Shown piece after piece: positions 1 through 9,425 of a stretch of 64,000 bases of DNA (the first letter of the stretch is position 1; every line of letters begins with the position of its first letter). A program made the translations under genes and the position numbers. The notes below the pieces were generated by a model. That model saw only the letters and a list, made by a program, of their open reading frames with translations. It searched no databases and was not told where the DNA came from. The DNA comes from Nitrospira sp. (GTDB lineage Bacteria > Nitrospirota > Nitrospiria > Nitrospirales > Nitrospiraceae), in the NCBI GenBank assembly GCA_024760545.1, contig CP060501.1, positions 2,620,036 through 2,684,035 on the forward strand, given 5' to 3'.

Positions 1-163
1 CAGCCGAGCGCCTTCCTCGAACTAGGTACTTCAAAAGGGGGGGCGTCTGAAGAATTGATCCGGGCCGCTAGGGGCCCTTAAGGTCTTCCTGTCGGCGAGC
101 TGAGGACTAACAGGTTGGGGGTACAACAGCGTTCAGGTGATCACGCGAATCAACACAGCACGA

Positions 164-394
164 TCAGGGATTCGGTTGCCGCATCCGCTTGATCGAGCAG
201 TAAAGCCCATAGCCTTGGGCCATTGTCCCGGTCACGAGTAACCCAAGTGCGGTCGGAAGCCAATGCGAGGCAGGGTGATCGAGTCCGTACATTCCGAAGA
301 CGAACCCGAGTGCAATGGCGATGATTCCGACTGATCGCGCGATGACACCTCTCAGCCACCAATTGTGTGTTGGCGGGGTTTCAAGATGCGCCAT
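164..394 (-). CDS. Small two-helix membrane protein, function unknown
   Basis: This 76-residue product has a short polar N-terminus followed by two hydrophobic segments (about residues 15-38 and 43-66) joined by a short loop containing DHPASHW, and a basic C-terminus. That composition is typical of a small inner-membrane protein with both ends in the cytoplasm. I see no catalytic motif and do not recognise the family. There is no strong Shine-Dalgarno before the ATG at 394. The gene is divergent from the IscA-like gene at 656 with about 260 bp between them. The coherent hydrophobic pattern argues for a real gene, but the call rests on composition only. Confidence 0.55.
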   Translation of the reverse strand: MAHLETPPTHNWWLRGVIARSVGIIAIALGFVFGMYGLDHPASHWLPTALGLLVTGTMAQGYGLYCSIKRMRQPNP

Positions 395-655
395 GCGTCA
401 AGTCTACATCCACGTAGAAGGACAGTTCAATCGCACCCATGTGGACAGCAATGTCCGCATCAATACCTTGGATGAGACGGGGGCTACGATCTCTCTGGCT
501 GCTCCACCTGCATATCCGTGTACCAATGGCCCATCGCAGCCATGAGGGATTTCGTGACGTATCCCGCAGACACCTTGTGTTATCTTGGAGGACTCTGGCG
601 GTGAGGGACACGTTTCACTGACTGGTCCTTGGCTACGTAGGAATATGAGGAGGTC

Positions 656-964
656 ATGAAGCTCACACGGTCGGCCGTCGAGCGTTTGAAGGCGTTGATT
701 CTCGATCATCCGGAAGATCCCATCGTCCGCGTGCAGGTGAAGGACGTGGACGACCAACGGCTGGCCTTCAGCATCACGCTGGAGGATCGGGTGCTACCCG
801 ACGACGAAGCGCAGAGCGTCGACGGCTTGACCGTGGCGATCCCCGCTGCCAGCGCCGTGCGCATGAGCGGCATCACCATGGATTACCAGGACCCTGGCGG
901 CTTCAAATTCCTCCACACCGATGATCCGAACGATCTCCGGCTCGATCTCATCAATTTGAACTGA
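656..964 (+). CDS. IscA/HesB-fold protein lacking the cluster cysteines
   Basis: The 102-residue protein follows the A-type iron-sulfur carrier pattern: an N-terminal LTRSAVERLKALI helix, a VRVQVKDV strand, a central DGLTVAIPAASAVRMSG segment and a DYQDPGGFKFLHTDDP end. The three cysteines that bind iron or the cluster in IscA/ErpA (one central, two in a C-terminal CGC) are all absent; the protein has no cysteine. It is therefore unlikely to carry a cluster in the usual way. A good AGGAGG lies just before the ATG. It appears to be transcribed alone. Fold assignment is by eye and the function is unknown. Confidence 0.75.
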   Translation: MKLTRSAVERLKALILDHPEDPIVRVQVKDVDDQRLAFSITLEDRVLPDDEAQSVDGLTVAIPAASAVRMSGITMDYQDPGGFKFLHTDDPNDLRLDLINLN

Positions 965-1202
965 CTCTGCCTTACCTGTTTAGATCTTTGCCAGTTCACT
1001 AGTTTTCCAGGTACTTGCGCACAATTCGATGGTTATCAGACACTCTCTCCTGCCGAACCGTCTGGATGAGCTAATGAGGCTACATCAATTATGAGGGGGT
1101 CAAAAGCAGTAGCGTACAGCACTCTTATGCTATTAAGCGTTGACGGCATATGTATTAATAACATATTCTCTATTCAGCGACACTAAATAGGAGGGCTCAA
1201 CA

Positions 1203-2372
1203 GTGAACCGTGGCTTGTCCGGTCAGTATGAGACCTCCCAAATTGGCGGAGAGCAAGTAAGAGCCTTTATCCCGACCCCGCTTCCTCCCATACCGCCTCT
1301 CGATCTAACGGGTACGCGCCAAATACTCCTTGAGCAAGCACTGTTAGCTTTGGGGCGTCTTGATAGTGTTTCCACATTACTGCCAGATCCGCATCTATTT
1401 CTCTATGCTTACGTCAGAAAAGAAGCTCTGTTGTCCTCACAGATTGAAGGAACTCAATCGTCCCTGTCTGAACTGTTACTCTTCGAACTGGAGGAAGCAC
1501 CAGGGATACCACGGGATGAAGTTGTGGATGTCTCCAACTACGTTGCGGCATTGGAATATGGGCTTGAGCGATTGCGCGGACGGTTTCCTCTTTCCAATCG
1601 GCTCATTCGCGAGGTTCATACTCAACTTCTTTCACGTGGTCGGGGAAGTGACAAGCTACCTGGAGAGTTCCGCCGATCGCAGAATTGGATTGGTGGGACT
1701 CGGCCGGGAAATGCCCATTTCGTCCCACCGCCACATCGGGTCGTAGAAGATTGCATGGGACAACTGGAGCGGTTTCTTCATGACGAAACGATACCATTAC
1801 CCATGCTTGTCAAGGCTGCTCTTGCACACGTCCAGTTCGAAACGGTTCATCCGTTTCTGGATGGCAACGGTCGGGTCGGGCGGCTTCTCGTCACCCTCCT
1901 TCTGTGCCATGCCGGTGTCCTTACGCAGCCGCTTCTCTACCTAAGCCTATATTTCAAACAAAACCGGTCCACTTACTACAGGCTGCTTGATCAAGTCCGA
2001 ATGGATGGAGATTGGGAGTCTTGGATCGATTTCTTTTTGGAGGGTGTGCGGACGACCGCACAAGGAGCGGTCTCAGCGGCGCAACGTTTGGTGGAATTGT
2101 TCAGTAGTGATGAGGGGAAAATTCAGAAAAGTGGCCGCGCCGCGGGGTCAGCGCTTCGAGTCCATTCAGCGCTTCGCGAACGACCGATTATTTCCCTTAC
2201 AGATATATGCCGCCGCACAGGGCTTTCGTTTCCAGCAGCGACAAACGGCATGGCACTGCTTGAAAAGCTGGGAACTATTCGCGAGCTGACCGGCCGACAG
2301 CGGAACAGACTCTTCGCTTATGATCGCTATTTACAGATTCTCAGCGAGGGGACAGAACCGTTGTCAGCCTGA
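1203..2372 (+). CDS. Fic-domain protein (probable AMP-transferase, self-inhibited)
   Basis: The 389-residue protein starts at a GTG preceded by AGGAGG. The N-terminal part (about 10-90) matches the Fic_N region and holds S-S-Q-I-E-G near residues 78-83, which fits the (S/T)xxxE(G/N) inhibitory helix of class II Fic proteins. The catalytic loop HPFLDGNGRVGR begins at H216 and has all expected residues. The last 100 residues look like a winged helix that could bind DNA. Fic enzymes of this type transfer AMP from ATP to a hydroxyl group of a target protein, and the inhibitory helix normally keeps them silent. No antitoxin gene is adjacent, as expected for the self-inhibited class. The target is unknown. 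Confidence 0.88.
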   Translation: MNRGLSGQYETSQIGGEQVRAFIPTPLPPIPPLDLTGTRQILLEQALLALGRLDSVSTLLPDPHLFLYAYVRKEALLSSQIEGTQSSLSELLLFELEEAPGIPRDEVVDVSNYVAALEYGLERLRGRFPLSNRLIREVHTQLLSRGRGSDKLPGEFRRSQNWIGGTRPGNAHFVPPPHRVVEDCMGQLERFLHDETIPLPMLVKAALAHVQFETVHPFLDGNGRVGRLLVTLLLCHAGVLTQPLLYLSLYFKQNRSTYYRLLDQVRMDGDWESWIDFFLEGVRTTAQGAVSAAQRLVELFSSDEGKIQKSGRAAGSALRVHSALRERPIISLTDICRRTGLSFPAATNGMALLEKLGTIRELTGRQRNRLFAYDRYLQILSEGTEPLSA

Positions 2373-2520
2373 GTGCGCAGAATATTAACATTGCCCATCA
2401 GTTCCCATGCATCCATGCATGACGGATCTCCCTCCTCACGCATTGCACCGTCCTTCGAATCCCTTCTAGAATACTGATCTTGAAACGTGCCGGCTCTTTC
2501 GGTGTTCCGGATCGTGAACG

Positions 2521-3306
2521 ATGCCGTCCAACGACGATCACAAGGCCGCCGCTCGTGCCGGCGCTCGCCGCATTATCGAGCAGGCGCCAAAAGTATTGGC
2601 CGGTTTGTTTGGCATTAGCGGCGCGGCGTATCTTTCGGGGTCGATGTATACGAGATCATATTTTTCCGAATTTGGAGCCTCGTGGATATTGGATGAGGTT
2701 CCGGCGGCGATCTACTTCAGTCAAAGCTGGATTCCGTTGCTGCTGATTCTCCTCTTCGGATACCTTGCCACCACGAACCTGGCCTTGATCGAAAGCCACG
2801 GCGATCTGACAGCGACCAAACGATTCAAGGTTTCAGTCACGGTCGTCCAGTATGGTCCATGGGTCTTGGGCGGGGTCATGGCGATCACCACACTGCTGAC
2901 CACACTTGGTTACATTACCCCGGCAATCGTCCTGTCAGTCGTGGCTGTAACCTTTATTCTCTTGTTGTTTAGCTCGGCACTCGAACTCCTCGTCGTGCAG
3001 TTCAGCCAAGCCGACAAGGGTATTGATCCATTAATGGCATATCTCTCGCTCGTCGTGATTGCCGCCGGTCTGTATGTGGTTCCTACGCAGCTGGGGATGA
3101 ACTGGGCACGGGTCGATAAACAACCGTCATCCGCTCTACTGAACGTGTATCTTCGCGGTGATGAAAGAACGGAGTACAAACTTCTTTTCTCGGTCGGTGA
3201 GCGGTTGTATATCTTCCCGACCAGCTATGAGGGGAAATATCCTCCGGTCAAGCCCGCGGCAGCGGCCAATGTCACATTCATTCCGCTTGGGAGCAAATCT
3301 GACTGA
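2521..3306 (+). CDS. Unknown membrane protein with four helices and a C-terminal soluble tail
   Basis: The 261-residue product has a charged N-terminal stretch, then hydrophobic segments near residues 65-88, 112-132, 135-158 and 171-190, and a soluble tail (about 195-261) rich in charged residues. I do not recognise a family. The layout resembles a membrane anchor with a domain outside the helices. The ATG at 2521 has only a weak ribosome binding site. It lies 150 bp after the Fic gene and about 150 bp before the NtrC-type regulator, so it may be a separate unit. Confidence 0.7.
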   Translation: MPSNDDHKAAARAGARRIIEQAPKVLAGLFGISGAAYLSGSMYTRSYFSEFGASWILDEVPAAIYFSQSWIPLLLILLFGYLATTNLALIESHGDLTATKRFKVSVTVVQYGPWVLGGVMAITTLLTTLGYITPAIVLSVVAVTFILLLFSSALELLVVQFSQADKGIDPLMAYLSLVVIAAGLYVVPTQLGMNWARVDKQPSSALLNVYLRGDERTEYKLLFSVGERLYIFPTSYEGKYPPVKPAAAANVTFIPLGSKSD

Positions 3307-3351
3307 AGTCATACGCAGCGGCTTGCTCAGCTAAAAATCAAACCATTCTAT

Positions 3352-3367
3352 TGGTCCTGCACTTGCA
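3352..3367 (+). promoter_or_regulatory. Possible sigma-54 promoter before the NtrC-type regulator
   Basis: The site reads TGGTCC-TGCAC-TTGCA. The GG and GC are separated by 10 bases as sigma-54 requires. The -12 half matches the consensus TTGCA and the -24 half matches TGG..C. Transcription would start near 3378, 78 nt before the ATG at 3456. This would fit autoregulation of the regulator gene. The match is less complete than at 10749. Confidence 0.42.
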
Positions 3368-3455
3368 TTCATTGGCTTCCAGCGTTAAACAGACACAAAC
3401 TGATGCAGAATGCATCAGGCGCTGTGGCATTTTGGGACAGAGATGGGAGTCGGTC

Positions 3456-4835
3456 ATGACTGAAGAGTGGGGTGCGATCCTCGTCGTCGATGATGATGCA
3501 GATATGCGGGAATTGGCTCATGACATGTTGAAAGACCGTGGTCATCAAGTCGCCATGGCCGGCAGCGGAGAAGAAGCCCTGAAACGATTGGCAGAAGAGG
3601 ACTACGCGGTTGTCCTCACGGACCTCCGCATGAAAGGCATGGAGGGACTGGAATTGCTGGCCCAAATCAAGCGCCGAGATCCCGATATCAGTGTCATCCT
3701 CATGACGGCATTCGGGTCGGTGGAAACGGCCGTCGAGGCGATGAAGCACGGAGCCAGCGATTATCTCACCAAGCCTGTCCGGAAGGACGAGTTGATTCGC
3801 GTGGTCGAGCGCGTCATTCGAGAGGCATCCTTGCGGCGGGAAGTGAGCCGCCTTAGAAAAGAAGTCCGCAAGGAGTACAGCTTCCACCAGATTTTGGGAA
3901 AGAGCAAAGCGATCCAAATGGTCTTCGATCTCATTCGCCGGGTGGCCGATAGTCCGACCAATGTCCTGATCACGGGAGAGAGCGGCACCGGTAAGGAATT
4001 GGTCGCCAAAGCCATCCACTACAACAGTGACCGCAAAGACGCGCCGTTTACTCCCGTCAATTGCGCGGCGATTCCGGAACAGCTGTTGGAGAGTGAACTG
4101 TTCGGGCATATGCGGGGAGCCTTTACCGATGCCAAGATGGACAAGCGAGGGTTGTTTGAAGAGGCGCAGAAGGGCACGTTGTTTCTCGACGAGATCAGTG
4201 AGCTGCCGCTCATGCTGCAGGCCAAGATTCTTCGCGCGATTCAGGAAAAGGAAATCAGGCGGGTGGGCGCGACGAAGCCGATCTCGGTCGATGTGCGGAT
4301 TATTGCCGCCACCAATCTGAATCTCAGCGAGGAAGTAAAGAATAAGCGGTTCCGGGAGGACCTGTATTATCGGCTCAACGTCATCGAGCTCAAGCTGCCC
4401 CCCTTACGGGAGCGGCGCGAGGACATTCCCCTCTTAGTCGACGCTTTTCTTAAAAAGTGCGGCGCCGTCCGCGGGAAAGAGGTCAAGGGCGTGAGCGAGG
4501 CCGCGCTGGCCATGCTGATGGACTATACCTGGCCCGGCAACGTGCGAGAGCTGGAGAACGTCATCGAACGGGCGGTGACGCTCAGCCGCAGCGAGAAGAT
4601 TTCACCCGATGATTTGCCCTCGGCGGTGCAGGGAGCACGCGGCGAGCGCCGCGTGCTGGACGAAGCGGCCGAAAAGTCCCTGCCCTTGCATGAGTTGGAG
4701 AAGGAGTACATCAAGAAGATTCTCGAGAAGTCCGGCGGCAACAAGTACCAGACCGCTCATACCCTTGGCATCGATCGCAAGACCTTGTATCGTAAACTCG
4801 CCGAAATCGAGGGCAAGACTCATCCAGAAGAATGA
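3456..4835 (+). CDS. NtrC-family sigma-54 response regulator
   Basis: The 459-residue protein has an N-terminal receiver (phosphorylation site D56 in LTDLRM, conserved K in LTKP), a central AAA+ domain with Walker A GESGTGKE and Walker B GTLFLDEI, and a C-terminal Fis-type helix-turn-helix (NKYQTAHTLGIDRKTLYRKL). It would activate sigma-54 RNA polymerase when phosphorylated. The sigma-54 contact loop reads GAFTDA instead of GAFTGA; the threonine is kept. I chose the ATG at 3456 because GGGAG precedes it and the receiver starts at once; the reading frame is open upstream to 3351 but that stretch is unlike the family. The kinase at 5078 is its likely partner. Confidence 0.93.
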   Translation: MTEEWGAILVVDDDADMRELAHDMLKDRGHQVAMAGSGEEALKRLAEEDYAVVLTDLRMKGMEGLELLAQIKRRDPDISVILMTAFGSVETAVEAMKHGASDYLTKPVRKDELIRVVERVIREASLRREVSRLRKEVRKEYSFHQILGKSKAIQMVFDLIRRVADSPTNVLITGESGTGKELVAKAIHYNSDRKDAPFTPVNCAAIPEQLLESELFGHMRGAFTDAKMDKRGLFEEAQKGTLFLDEISELPLMLQAKILRAIQEKEIRRVGATKPISVDVRIIAATNLNLSEEVKNKRFREDLYYRLNVIELKLPPLRERREDIPLLVDAFLKKCGAVRGKEVKGVSEAALAMLMDYTWPGNVRELENVIERAVTLSRSEKISPDDLPSAVQGARGERRVLDEAAEKSLPLHELEKEYIKKILEKSGGNKYQTAHTLGIDRKTLYRKLAEIEGKTHPEE

Positions 4836-5077
4836 CAGCTTCCTCCGGTCATCGAGTCAGATTGAGACCGCATGCACATCGGGGATGAAATACGGTGCGT
4901 GCTATGCCGTGGGCTCTGCCCCTCCTCCGGGGAATGGTCGAAGTCCTGGTGTCTCACGGATTCAGCACGAATGATGACATCCACGTCACAATCATTGTGG
5001 TCGTTCCGTATTCGCGTGTTGCAGGGAGCCTGCTCTGGGTACGCGGATCCATCGACCAACGCTCTGTGAAGGAACAG

Positions 5078-6985
5078 ATGATGGAGGGACCAATCACGAG
5101 ATCGCTCGCCGATGTCACACGCTCCGAAGCGGACCGTCCGAAGGTAGAGGAGCAGCTCCTGATCAGCCGGCTGAGGCTGGAAGGCATCATCGAATCCGCG
5201 ATGGATGCGATCATCACGGTGGACGAGGATCAGAGAATCCTGTTGTTCAATCGCGCGGCGGAACAGATGTTCGTCTGCTCCATCCGAGAGGCAATCGGGC
5301 AGCCGCTCGATCGATTCTTGCCCGCACGTTTCCGCGAAGCCCATCGCCACGACGTTCATGCGTTTGGGCAGTCCGGTGTGACGAGTCGAAAGATGGGTCA
5401 ACTGGGAACGGTGATGGGGCTACGCTCGAACGGACAAGAGTTTCACATCGAAGCCTCCATCTCGCATATCTCGGTTGAGCAAAAGAAATACTATACCGTC
5501 ATTCTCCGAGACATCACCGAGCGCAAGCAGGCCGAGGAAGACCTGAGGGAGAGCCAGCGACAACTCAGCACTCTGATCGGCAATCTCCCGGGTTTCGTGT
5601 ATCGCAGCCGAAATGACCATGACCGGTCATTCACGTATCTCAGCGAAGGAGTATCCGATTTGACCGGGTACACCGTCGGAGAATATCTCCAACAGCGGAC
5701 CATCTCATTCGGGAACACGATACATGCGGGCGACCGTGAGCGAGTCTGGCAGGAGGTTCAGGAAGCCGTCACGCGACATGGTCCGTTCGAGACGACCTAT
5801 CGAATCCTGACCAAATCGGGAGAGGTCAAATCGGTTTGGGAAAGAGGGGAAGGGGTCTACGCACCGGACGGCACACTGAGTTACCTGGAAGGGTTCGTCA
5901 CCGACGTCACTGAACGCAAGCGAGCCGAGCACCTGCTTCGGCAAAGCGAAGAACGCTACCGGCGTCTGATCGCCGTCTCGCCCTATGCGATCTTTGTGAG
6001 CCGGGGCGACCGCGTTATCTTTGCGAACGACCAGGCCATCAAGCTGTTCGGCGCGGTGAAGGCCGATGAGGTTTTGGGAAAATCACTCCTGAGCCTCTTT
6101 CATCCCGAGTATCACGACGTCCTGAGAGAATGGACCCACGAATTGCTGGAAGGCCGATCACTGGTGCCGGTGGTCGAGGAGAAAATTGTGCGCCTGGATG
6201 GAATGTCGATCGATGTCGAGGTCAGCGCGGCCCGGTTGGTGGATGAGGAAGGGCCGGCCATCTTGGTCATGCTCCGAGACATCAGCGAGCGGAAGCGACT
6301 GCAGGACCAATTGCGCAAGACCGAGCGGGTTGCCGAACTCGGTACACTGGCGTCCGGCATGGCCCACGAGATCGGGACGCCGATGAACGTCATTCTCGGC
6401 CGTGCCGAGTACCTGATGGACCGTGTCACGGAGGAGCCGGTCAAGAAAGGGCTCCAGACCATCATTACACAGGTGGAGCGGATTACGAAGGTGATGAATC
6501 AGTTGCTGTCGTTCGCCCGACGCAAAGCTCCGGAGCGGCGCGCGCTGGACCTGCGAGAGGTCCTGGAAGATGCGATGGAAATGTTCCAAGAGCGTCTTGC
6601 TCGAAACCAGATTCAGGTCGAAACGGCATTGGCTGATTCTTGCCCGATGGCGATGGCCGATCCCGACCAAATGAGCCAGGTGTTCATCAATCTCGTCATG
6701 AATGCCGTGCATGCGATGCCGGACGGCGGGACCTTGCGAATCGGCCTGGCGCCGGAGAATCGAATGGTCAAACTCACGGTCGCTGATACGGGCCATGGCA
6801 TTCCCGGGCATGCGGTCGAGAAAATATTCGAACCGTTCTTTACGACGAAAGAATTCGGCAAAGGAACCGGATTAGGATTGACCGTCGTGAAAGGCATCAT
6901 TGAAGAGCATCAGGGTTCCATTGCCGTGAAAAGCGAAGAGGGCAAAGGCACGAAGTTTACGATTCTGCTTCCGCAGAGCCCATAG
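5078..6985 (+). CDS. Multi-PAS sensor histidine kinase (NtrB-like)
   Basis: From the ATG at 5078 (GAAGGAACAG before it) the protein has 635 residues. It carries three PAS/PAC units in series, each ending in a D-I-(T/S)-E-R-K type linker, then a HisKA domain with H430 in AHEIGTPMN and a HATPase domain with the N-box [10 protein letters not shown] and G-boxes DTGHGI and GKGTGLGL. No membrane helix is convincing in this version, so it probably senses a cytoplasmic signal. The frame stays open upstream to a GTG at 4895, and that extension holds one hydrophobic stretch; I cannot exclude it. It follows the NtrC regulator at 3456 and most likely phosphorylates it. Confidence 0.88.
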   Translation: MMEGPITRSLADVTRSEADRPKVEEQLLISRLRLEGIIESAMDAIITVDEDQRILLFNRAAEQMFVCSIREAIGQPLDRFLPARFREAHRHDVHAFGQSGVTSRKMGQLGTVMGLRSNGQEFHIEASISHISVEQKKYYTVILRDITERKQAEEDLRESQRQLSTLIGNLPGFVYRSRNDHDRSFTYLSEGVSDLTGYTVGEYLQQRTISFGNTIHAGDRERVWQEVQEAVTRHGPFETTYRILTKSGEVKSVWERGEGVYAPDGTLSYLEGFVTDVTERKRAEHLLRQSEERYRRLIAVSPYAIFVSRGDRVIFANDQAIKLFGAVKADEVLGKSLLSLFHPEYHDVLREWTHELLEGRSLVPVVEEKIVRLDGMSIDVEVSAARLVDEEGPAILVMLRDISERKRLQDQLRKTERVAELGTLASGMAHEIGTPMNVILGRAEYLMDRVTEEPVKKGLQTIITQVERITKVMNQLLSFARRKAPERRALDLREVLEDAMEMFQERLARNQIQVETALADSCPMAMADPDQMSQVFINLVMNAVHAMPDGGTLRIGLAPENRMVKLTVADTGHGIPGHAVEKIFEPFFTTKEFGKGTGLGLTVVKGIIEEHQGSIAVKSEEGKGTKFTILLPQSP

Positions 6986-7240
6986 CAGCCGTCCGCCATG
7001 GGCTGAGTCCTGCGCGTGTAGTCCTGGGCCTTGTGAGAGGTTCAACCCGCCGAGCGCTGTAGCATCTCGCAACGGCGCCTTCCGCCTTGAGTGTGGTGTT
7101 TCTCATCACTGCCGCCCTGCCGGCATCAGCAACCCGCGGGATTTCTTTGAAATTAGACTTACCATGCCCATTGTTCTTATGGGCGGCCCTCTTGCCCGCT
7201 TCTTGCAGTCCACTGATACAGGGGCAGAGGTACAAAGAGG

Positions 7241-7639
7241 ATGACCACTGTGGCAACGGGAAAAGCTGATGTGGTGCTGATCGTCGAAGATGACCGGGAG
7301 ATGCGCAGTCTGCTTTGCGATGAACTGTGGGGCACCGGGTATCAGCTCCGTGAAGCCAGGGACGGAGACGAAGCCTTTCTGGCGGTTCTGCAATCGGTGC
7401 CAGACCTGATTTTAACCGATCTGCGTATGCCGGCCGGGGGGGCGGATTACATCAGTCGGTTGCGGACCGTGGCCCCTAGGTGCCCCATTGTCGTCATCAC
7501 GGCGTTCGGCGATGCGGCGTTGAAAGCCCAAGTGATACGAGCAGGGGCCAACGCCTACTTCGACAAACCGGTCCGCATTGCTGATCTCAAGAACTGTGTA
7601 CAACGACTGCTGGACCACAGACCGGAAGCTGATTGCTGA
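7241..7639 (+). CDS. Single-domain response regulator receiver
   Basis: The 132-residue protein is a receiver domain only: the acidic pair ED at 17-18, the phosphorylation site D60 in LILTDLRMP, the T/A switch region VITAFGD and the conserved lysine in FDKPVR. There is no output domain. It lies between the kinase at 5078 and the sigma-54 activator at 7693, which itself lacks a receiver. It may relay phosphate in the same pathway or titrate it from the kinase. The kinase-receiver gap of 255 bp contains a small hairpin (GCCCAT/ATGGGC at 7166-7184), so it may be transcribed separately. Confidence 0.9.
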   Translation: MTTVATGKADVVLIVEDDREMRSLLCDELWGTGYQLREARDGDEAFLAVLQSVPDLILTDLRMPAGGADYISRLRTVAPRCPIVVITAFGDAALKAQVIRAGANAYFDKPVRIADLKNCVQRLLDHRPEADC

Positions 7640-7692
7640 CATCAACGGCGTAAGGTCGTAGGAGACGCTTCACTCCAAGAAGCGAGACAAAC

Positions 7693-9072
7693 TTGTCTGA
7701 CGAAGAACTGTTCAACGCACCCCTCCCGAGCGATCCCATCATTGCCGCACGATTGGAAGCCATTCGACAGCTTGCAGGCGGACTGTCCGAACGGGTGGCG
7801 GTTATGGACCGAGCCTTCAACGTCGTGTACGCGAATGAAGCAGCGTGGATAGCCGGACAAACCAAAGCGACTCATCAGCACCGCGCCAAATGCTATGAAG
7901 CATTTGCACATCGAACCGATCCTTGCGAAGCCTGTCCGGCGACGAAGGTGTTCGAGGCACCGGAGGTGCAGTGCGTCTCCTGTGCGGGAGGAGGCGCCGG
8001 CGCCGCCTGCGGGATGCAGCAGGCGTTTCCTTTGGCCGATCAGCACGGAACGGTCGAGTCGATGCTGGTGCTGTTCACGCCGGTGCCGAAGTCCCTTCAT
8101 CGAGCAACGCCGCAGGAGCCTGCCGCTCCAGCCGAGGACGTTCGTCTAGGAAATTTGCTGGGCCGAAGTCCGGCTATGCGTCAGCTGTTCGATATGACAC
8201 GCCTGGTGTCGGAGAGTTCCGCCACGGTACTCATCCATGGTGAGAGCGGAACGGGCAAGGAACTCCTCGCGAGAACGATCCACGCACTCAGCAGCCGACG
8301 AGATCGGCCGTTCGTGGTCGTCGATTGCGGGTCATTGCCGGAAACACTGCTTGAAAGCGAGCTGTTCGGACATGTGAAAGGAGCCTTCACCGGAGCCGTG
8401 GCGAATAAACGGGGCTTGTTCGAAGAGGCAGAGGGCGGAACGATCTTCCTCGATGAAATTGCCGATACAAGGCCGGTCTTTCAGGCGAAGCTGCTCCGTG
8501 TGCTGCAGGAGGGCGAGATCAAACCGGTCGGTGGGACGAGATCGATCAAAATCCATGCGCGAGTCATCTCGGCATCGAACAAGGATTTGGCCGAATTGGT
8601 GAAGGCTAAGACGTTTCGAGAAGATCTCTACTATCGACTGGCGGTGTTGCCGCTGTATATACCGGCCTTGAGGGAACGGCGTGAAGATATCCCCTTGCTG
8701 GTGCAGTCCTTCGTCACCGCTTCTTGTGCACGACATCATCAAGCGGTTCGATCTGTCGATGAAAAAACGATGCGGGCATTATGCGAGGCCGAATGGCACG
8801 GTAATGTCCGAGAATTGCTGCACTATATCGAGCGCGCCGTCGTGACGACAGCCGGTCCGTGGCTCGTATGCGATGATCTTGTTTCAAGCGGAGCCGTTGC
8901 TGAACACGAGAGCTTGCGGTCAGCGTCGAGAGGGGTTGTGGCCAAGACGGAACGTACCCGGATTGTCGATGCCCTCAAGAAGACCGCGGGGAATCGATTG
9001 AAAGCAGCCAAGTTGCTCAAGATCAGCCGAGCGAGCCTCTACAACAAGCTGCGTGCCTATTCCATCGAGTAG
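7693..9072 (+). CDS. Sigma-54 activator with a cysteine-rich PAS-like sensor
   Basis: The 459-residue protein starts at TTG. Its N-terminal 120 residues form a PAS-like domain with a cysteine group: KCYEAF, then PCEACP, then VQCVSC and AACG. The AAA+ domain has Walker A GESGTGKE, an intact GAFTGA loop and Walker B GTIFLDEI, and a Fis-type helix-turn-helix closes the protein (NRLKAAKLLKISRASLYNKL). It has no receiver, so its own PAS-like domain probably takes the signal. The Cx2C pairs could bind metal, haem or an Fe-S cluster, or sense redox state; which one cannot be told from sequence. It ends 353 bp before amoC and is an obvious candidate regulator of the downstream sigma-54 promoters. Confidence 0.9.
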   Translation: MSDEELFNAPLPSDPIIAARLEAIRQLAGGLSERVAVMDRAFNVVYANEAAWIAGQTKATHQHRAKCYEAFAHRTDPCEACPATKVFEAPEVQCVSCAGGGAGAACGMQQAFPLADQHGTVESMLVLFTPVPKSLHRATPQEPAAPAEDVRLGNLLGRSPAMRQLFDMTRLVSESSATVLIHGESGTGKELLARTIHALSSRRDRPFVVVDCGSLPETLLESELFGHVKGAFTGAVANKRGLFEEAEGGTIFLDEIADTRPVFQAKLLRVLQEGEIKPVGGTRSIKIHARVISASNKDLAELVKAKTFREDLYYRLAVLPLYIPALRERREDIPLLVQSFVTASCARHHQAVRSVDEKTMRALCEAEWHGNVRELLHYIERAVVTTAGPWLVCDDLVSSGAVAEHESLRSASRGVVAKTERTRIVDALKKTAGNRLKAAKLLKISRASLYNKLRAYSIE

Positions 9073-9425
9073 CGTTCGTTTGCCCTTTTCCACCTCTTTC
9101 CTCGTCGCAACTGTCCAAGTATCTGGATTGTCTAACCCATTGAAGTCCTGGACAACGCTTCAGCCGCATGCCGGAACTGTCTATTTGTTTAGATTTTTGG
9201 ATCGGTCTGAAAAGGAATGACAGGGCTGAAACGTTGACGATCACCACTGCTACTCTGCTGACGCGCAATTCTTGATTCCTGCGCACAAAGCTTGCTCAAC
9301 CCATTCAACAGACGCAGAGCTGTCTGACTGTGAAAACGATGTGTCGTGTGAACACTCTCGCAAAGGGCCTGTGGTCGGCAAGGGTTGGTCATCATTTGTT
9401 TGTTTGACAGAAGGAGGGAGAGAGC
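9073..9425 (+). other. Intergenic region upstream of amoC
   Basis: No gene is supported in these 353 bases. A loose inverted repeat TGTCCA (9112-9117) / TGGACA (9149-9154) is present. AAGGAGGGAGAG directly before the amoC ATG is a strong ribosome binding site. I found no convincing sigma-70 or sigma-54 promoter, so the amoC start of transcription is not placed. Confidence 0.5.

Noticed and set aside
404-757. 117-codon minus-strand frame over the IscA-like gene
   Set aside because: It overlaps a well-supported gene with a strong SD and shows no family resemblance.
6996-7014. Sigma-54 promoter TGGGCT-N5-CTGC before the lone receiver gene
   Set aside because: The spacing fits but both halves deviate from the consensus, and it lies far from the start codon.
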